This document shows positions 13,391-13,905 of a DNA stretch of 13,905 bases, in pieces. Location of the stretch: assembly GCA_946479405.1 (NCBI GenBank), contig CAMLGD010000077.1:1-13905 (forward strand), written 5' to 3'. The first letter of the stretch is position 1, and the number at the start of each line of letters is the position of its first letter. Under the pieces are notes generated by a model. It saw only the letters and a list, made by a program, of their open reading frames with translations. It searched no databases and was not told the origin of the DNA. A program made the position numbers and the translations under genes. The stretch is from an uncultured Vogesella sp. (GTDB lineage Bacteria; Pseudomonadota; Gammaproteobacteria; Burkholderiales; Chromobacteriaceae).

Positions 13391-13404
13391 AAGGTTGGCC
13401 GCAG
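13391..13404 (+). repeat. Dispersed motif, exact 14-base copy, between trhP and argS
   Basis: AAGGTTGGCCGCAG lies in non-coding DNA 32 bases after the trhP terminator, so protein coding cannot explain it. Confidence 0.85.
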
Positions 13405-13440
13405 CCCGCTTTGGCCGTAAAATTGCTGCATTGCATTTAT

Positions 13441-13470
13441 ACCGGACGCCATCGCGTCCGGTTTTGATTT
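13441..13470 (+). terminator. Terminator-shaped hairpin just upstream of argS
   Basis: ACCGGACGC (13441-13449) pairs perfectly with GCGTCCGGT (13454-13462) around CATC, followed by TTTGATTT. It lies only 12 bases before the argS start codon and about 80 bases after the trhP terminator, so there is no upstream gene left for it to terminate. It may be an attenuator in the argS leader. Confidence 0.6.
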
Positions 13471-13481
13471 CCAGAGGCCCC

Positions 13482-13905
13482 ATGACCATTCAGCAACTGA
13501 TTAACGACCGTGTCGCCGCCGCACTGGCAGCTGCCGGTGCGCCGGACGCTCCGGCGGTGGTACAACCCGCATCCAAGCCGGAATTCGGCGACTATCAGGC
13601 CAACGGTGTAATGGGCGCGGCCAAAGCGCTGAAAACCAATCCGCGCGCACTGGCCGAACAAGTGATCGCCAAGCTGGATCTGGCCGGTATTGCCGACAAG
13701 GTGGAGATCGCCGGCCCGGGCTTTATCAATATTCATCTGGATCCGACCTTTCTGGCCGGCCGTGTCGAGGCCGCGCTGGCCGACGACGCGCTGGGCATCG
13801 GCAAGGCCGCCAGCAAGAAGGTGATGGTGGAGTATTCCTCGGTGAACCTGGCCAAGGAAATGCACATCGGCCACCTGCGCGGCGGCATCATCGGCGACGC
13901 GCTGG
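13482..13905 (+). CDS. argS: Arginyl-tRNA synthetase, N-terminal part (3' end outside window)
   Basis: Class I aminoacyl-tRNA synthetase that charges tRNA-Arg. The first 141 codons are visible. They start [19 protein letters not shown] with an AGAGG site 7-11 bases upstream, and include the Add-1 N-terminal domain motif [13 protein letters not shown] and GPGFINIHL. At residues 128-131 is HIGH in the context [20 protein letters not shown], which is the ArgS-specific form of the ATP-binding signature. The remaining three quarters of the gene, including the KMSK-equivalent loop and anticodon domain, lie beyond the window. The leader carries a terminator-shaped hairpin and, 78 bases upstream, an exact copy of the dispersed 14-base motif. 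Confidence 0.95.
   Translation, partial: MTIQQLINDRVAAALAAAGAPDAPAVVQPASKPEFGDYQANGVMGAAKALKTNPRALAEQVIAKLDLAGIADKVEIAGPGFINIHLDPTFLAGRVEAALADDALGIGKAASKKVMVEYSSVNLAKEMHIGHLRGGIIGDAL

Noticed and set aside
1..13905. CRISPR arrays, tRNA or rRNA genes, insertion sequences and phage genes
   Set aside because: I looked for regularly spaced repeats, cloverleaf-like sequences, transposase motifs and flanking inverted repeats and found none. The recurring 14-base motif is not regularly spaced and does not bound any element.

Overview
The window looks like chromosomal DNA of a GC-rich Gram-negative betaproteobacterium. The gene families (general porin with signal peptide and C-terminal Phe, TyrB-type aminotransferase, FliW, TrhP/YegQ, ArgS) and the codon use would suit the order Neisseriales, perhaps a Chromobacteriaceae-like genus. 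This placement is inferred from gene content and was not tested by a database search. I see no transposase, phage gene, CRISPR array, rRNA or tRNA.

Layout. (1) Positions 1-4832, + strand: an assimilatory nitrate/nitrite block. It holds the 3' end of nirB, then nirD, a nasA-type nitrate reductase with a C-terminal [2Fe-2S] domain, and a cobA-type uroporphyrinogen III methyltransferase that feeds siroheme to NirB. (2) 5036-6161: an outer-membrane porin and its terminator. (3) 6398-7639: an aromatic amino acid aminotransferase (tyrB) with tandem terminators. It is followed on the - strand by a 55-codon gene (7784-7951) with its own ribosome binding site and terminator. (4) 8204-9459, - strand: folE (GTP cyclohydrolase I) followed 17 bases later by a short BLUF blue-light receptor, apparently one operon with a good promoter. 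(5) 9485-9737: a perfect 17-bp inverted repeat, a probable gene remnant, and the fliW terminator. (6) 9756-10253, - strand: fliW with a good promoter. (7) 10316-11363, + strand: a DUF455 ferritin-like di-iron protein overlapping a 70-aa two-helix membrane protein. (8) 11414-13359, + strand: a strong promoter running straight into a hairpin, an uncharacterised 139-aa His-rich protein, and trhP (yegQ). (9) 13482 to the end: the 5' part of argS, preceded closely by a terminator-shaped hairpin.

The most striking signal is not a gene. It is a dispersed motif, AAGGTTGGCCGCAG, present in five exact 14-base copies plus many near copies (18 copies of the 9-base core GTTGGCCGC by eye) on both strands. 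It is read in different codon phases inside genes, occurs between genes, and forms a perfect inverted pair. That is how DNA uptake sequences behave in Neisseriaceae, but the sequence differs from the known Neisserial motif GCCGTCTGAA. It is the best candidate here for an undescribed system.
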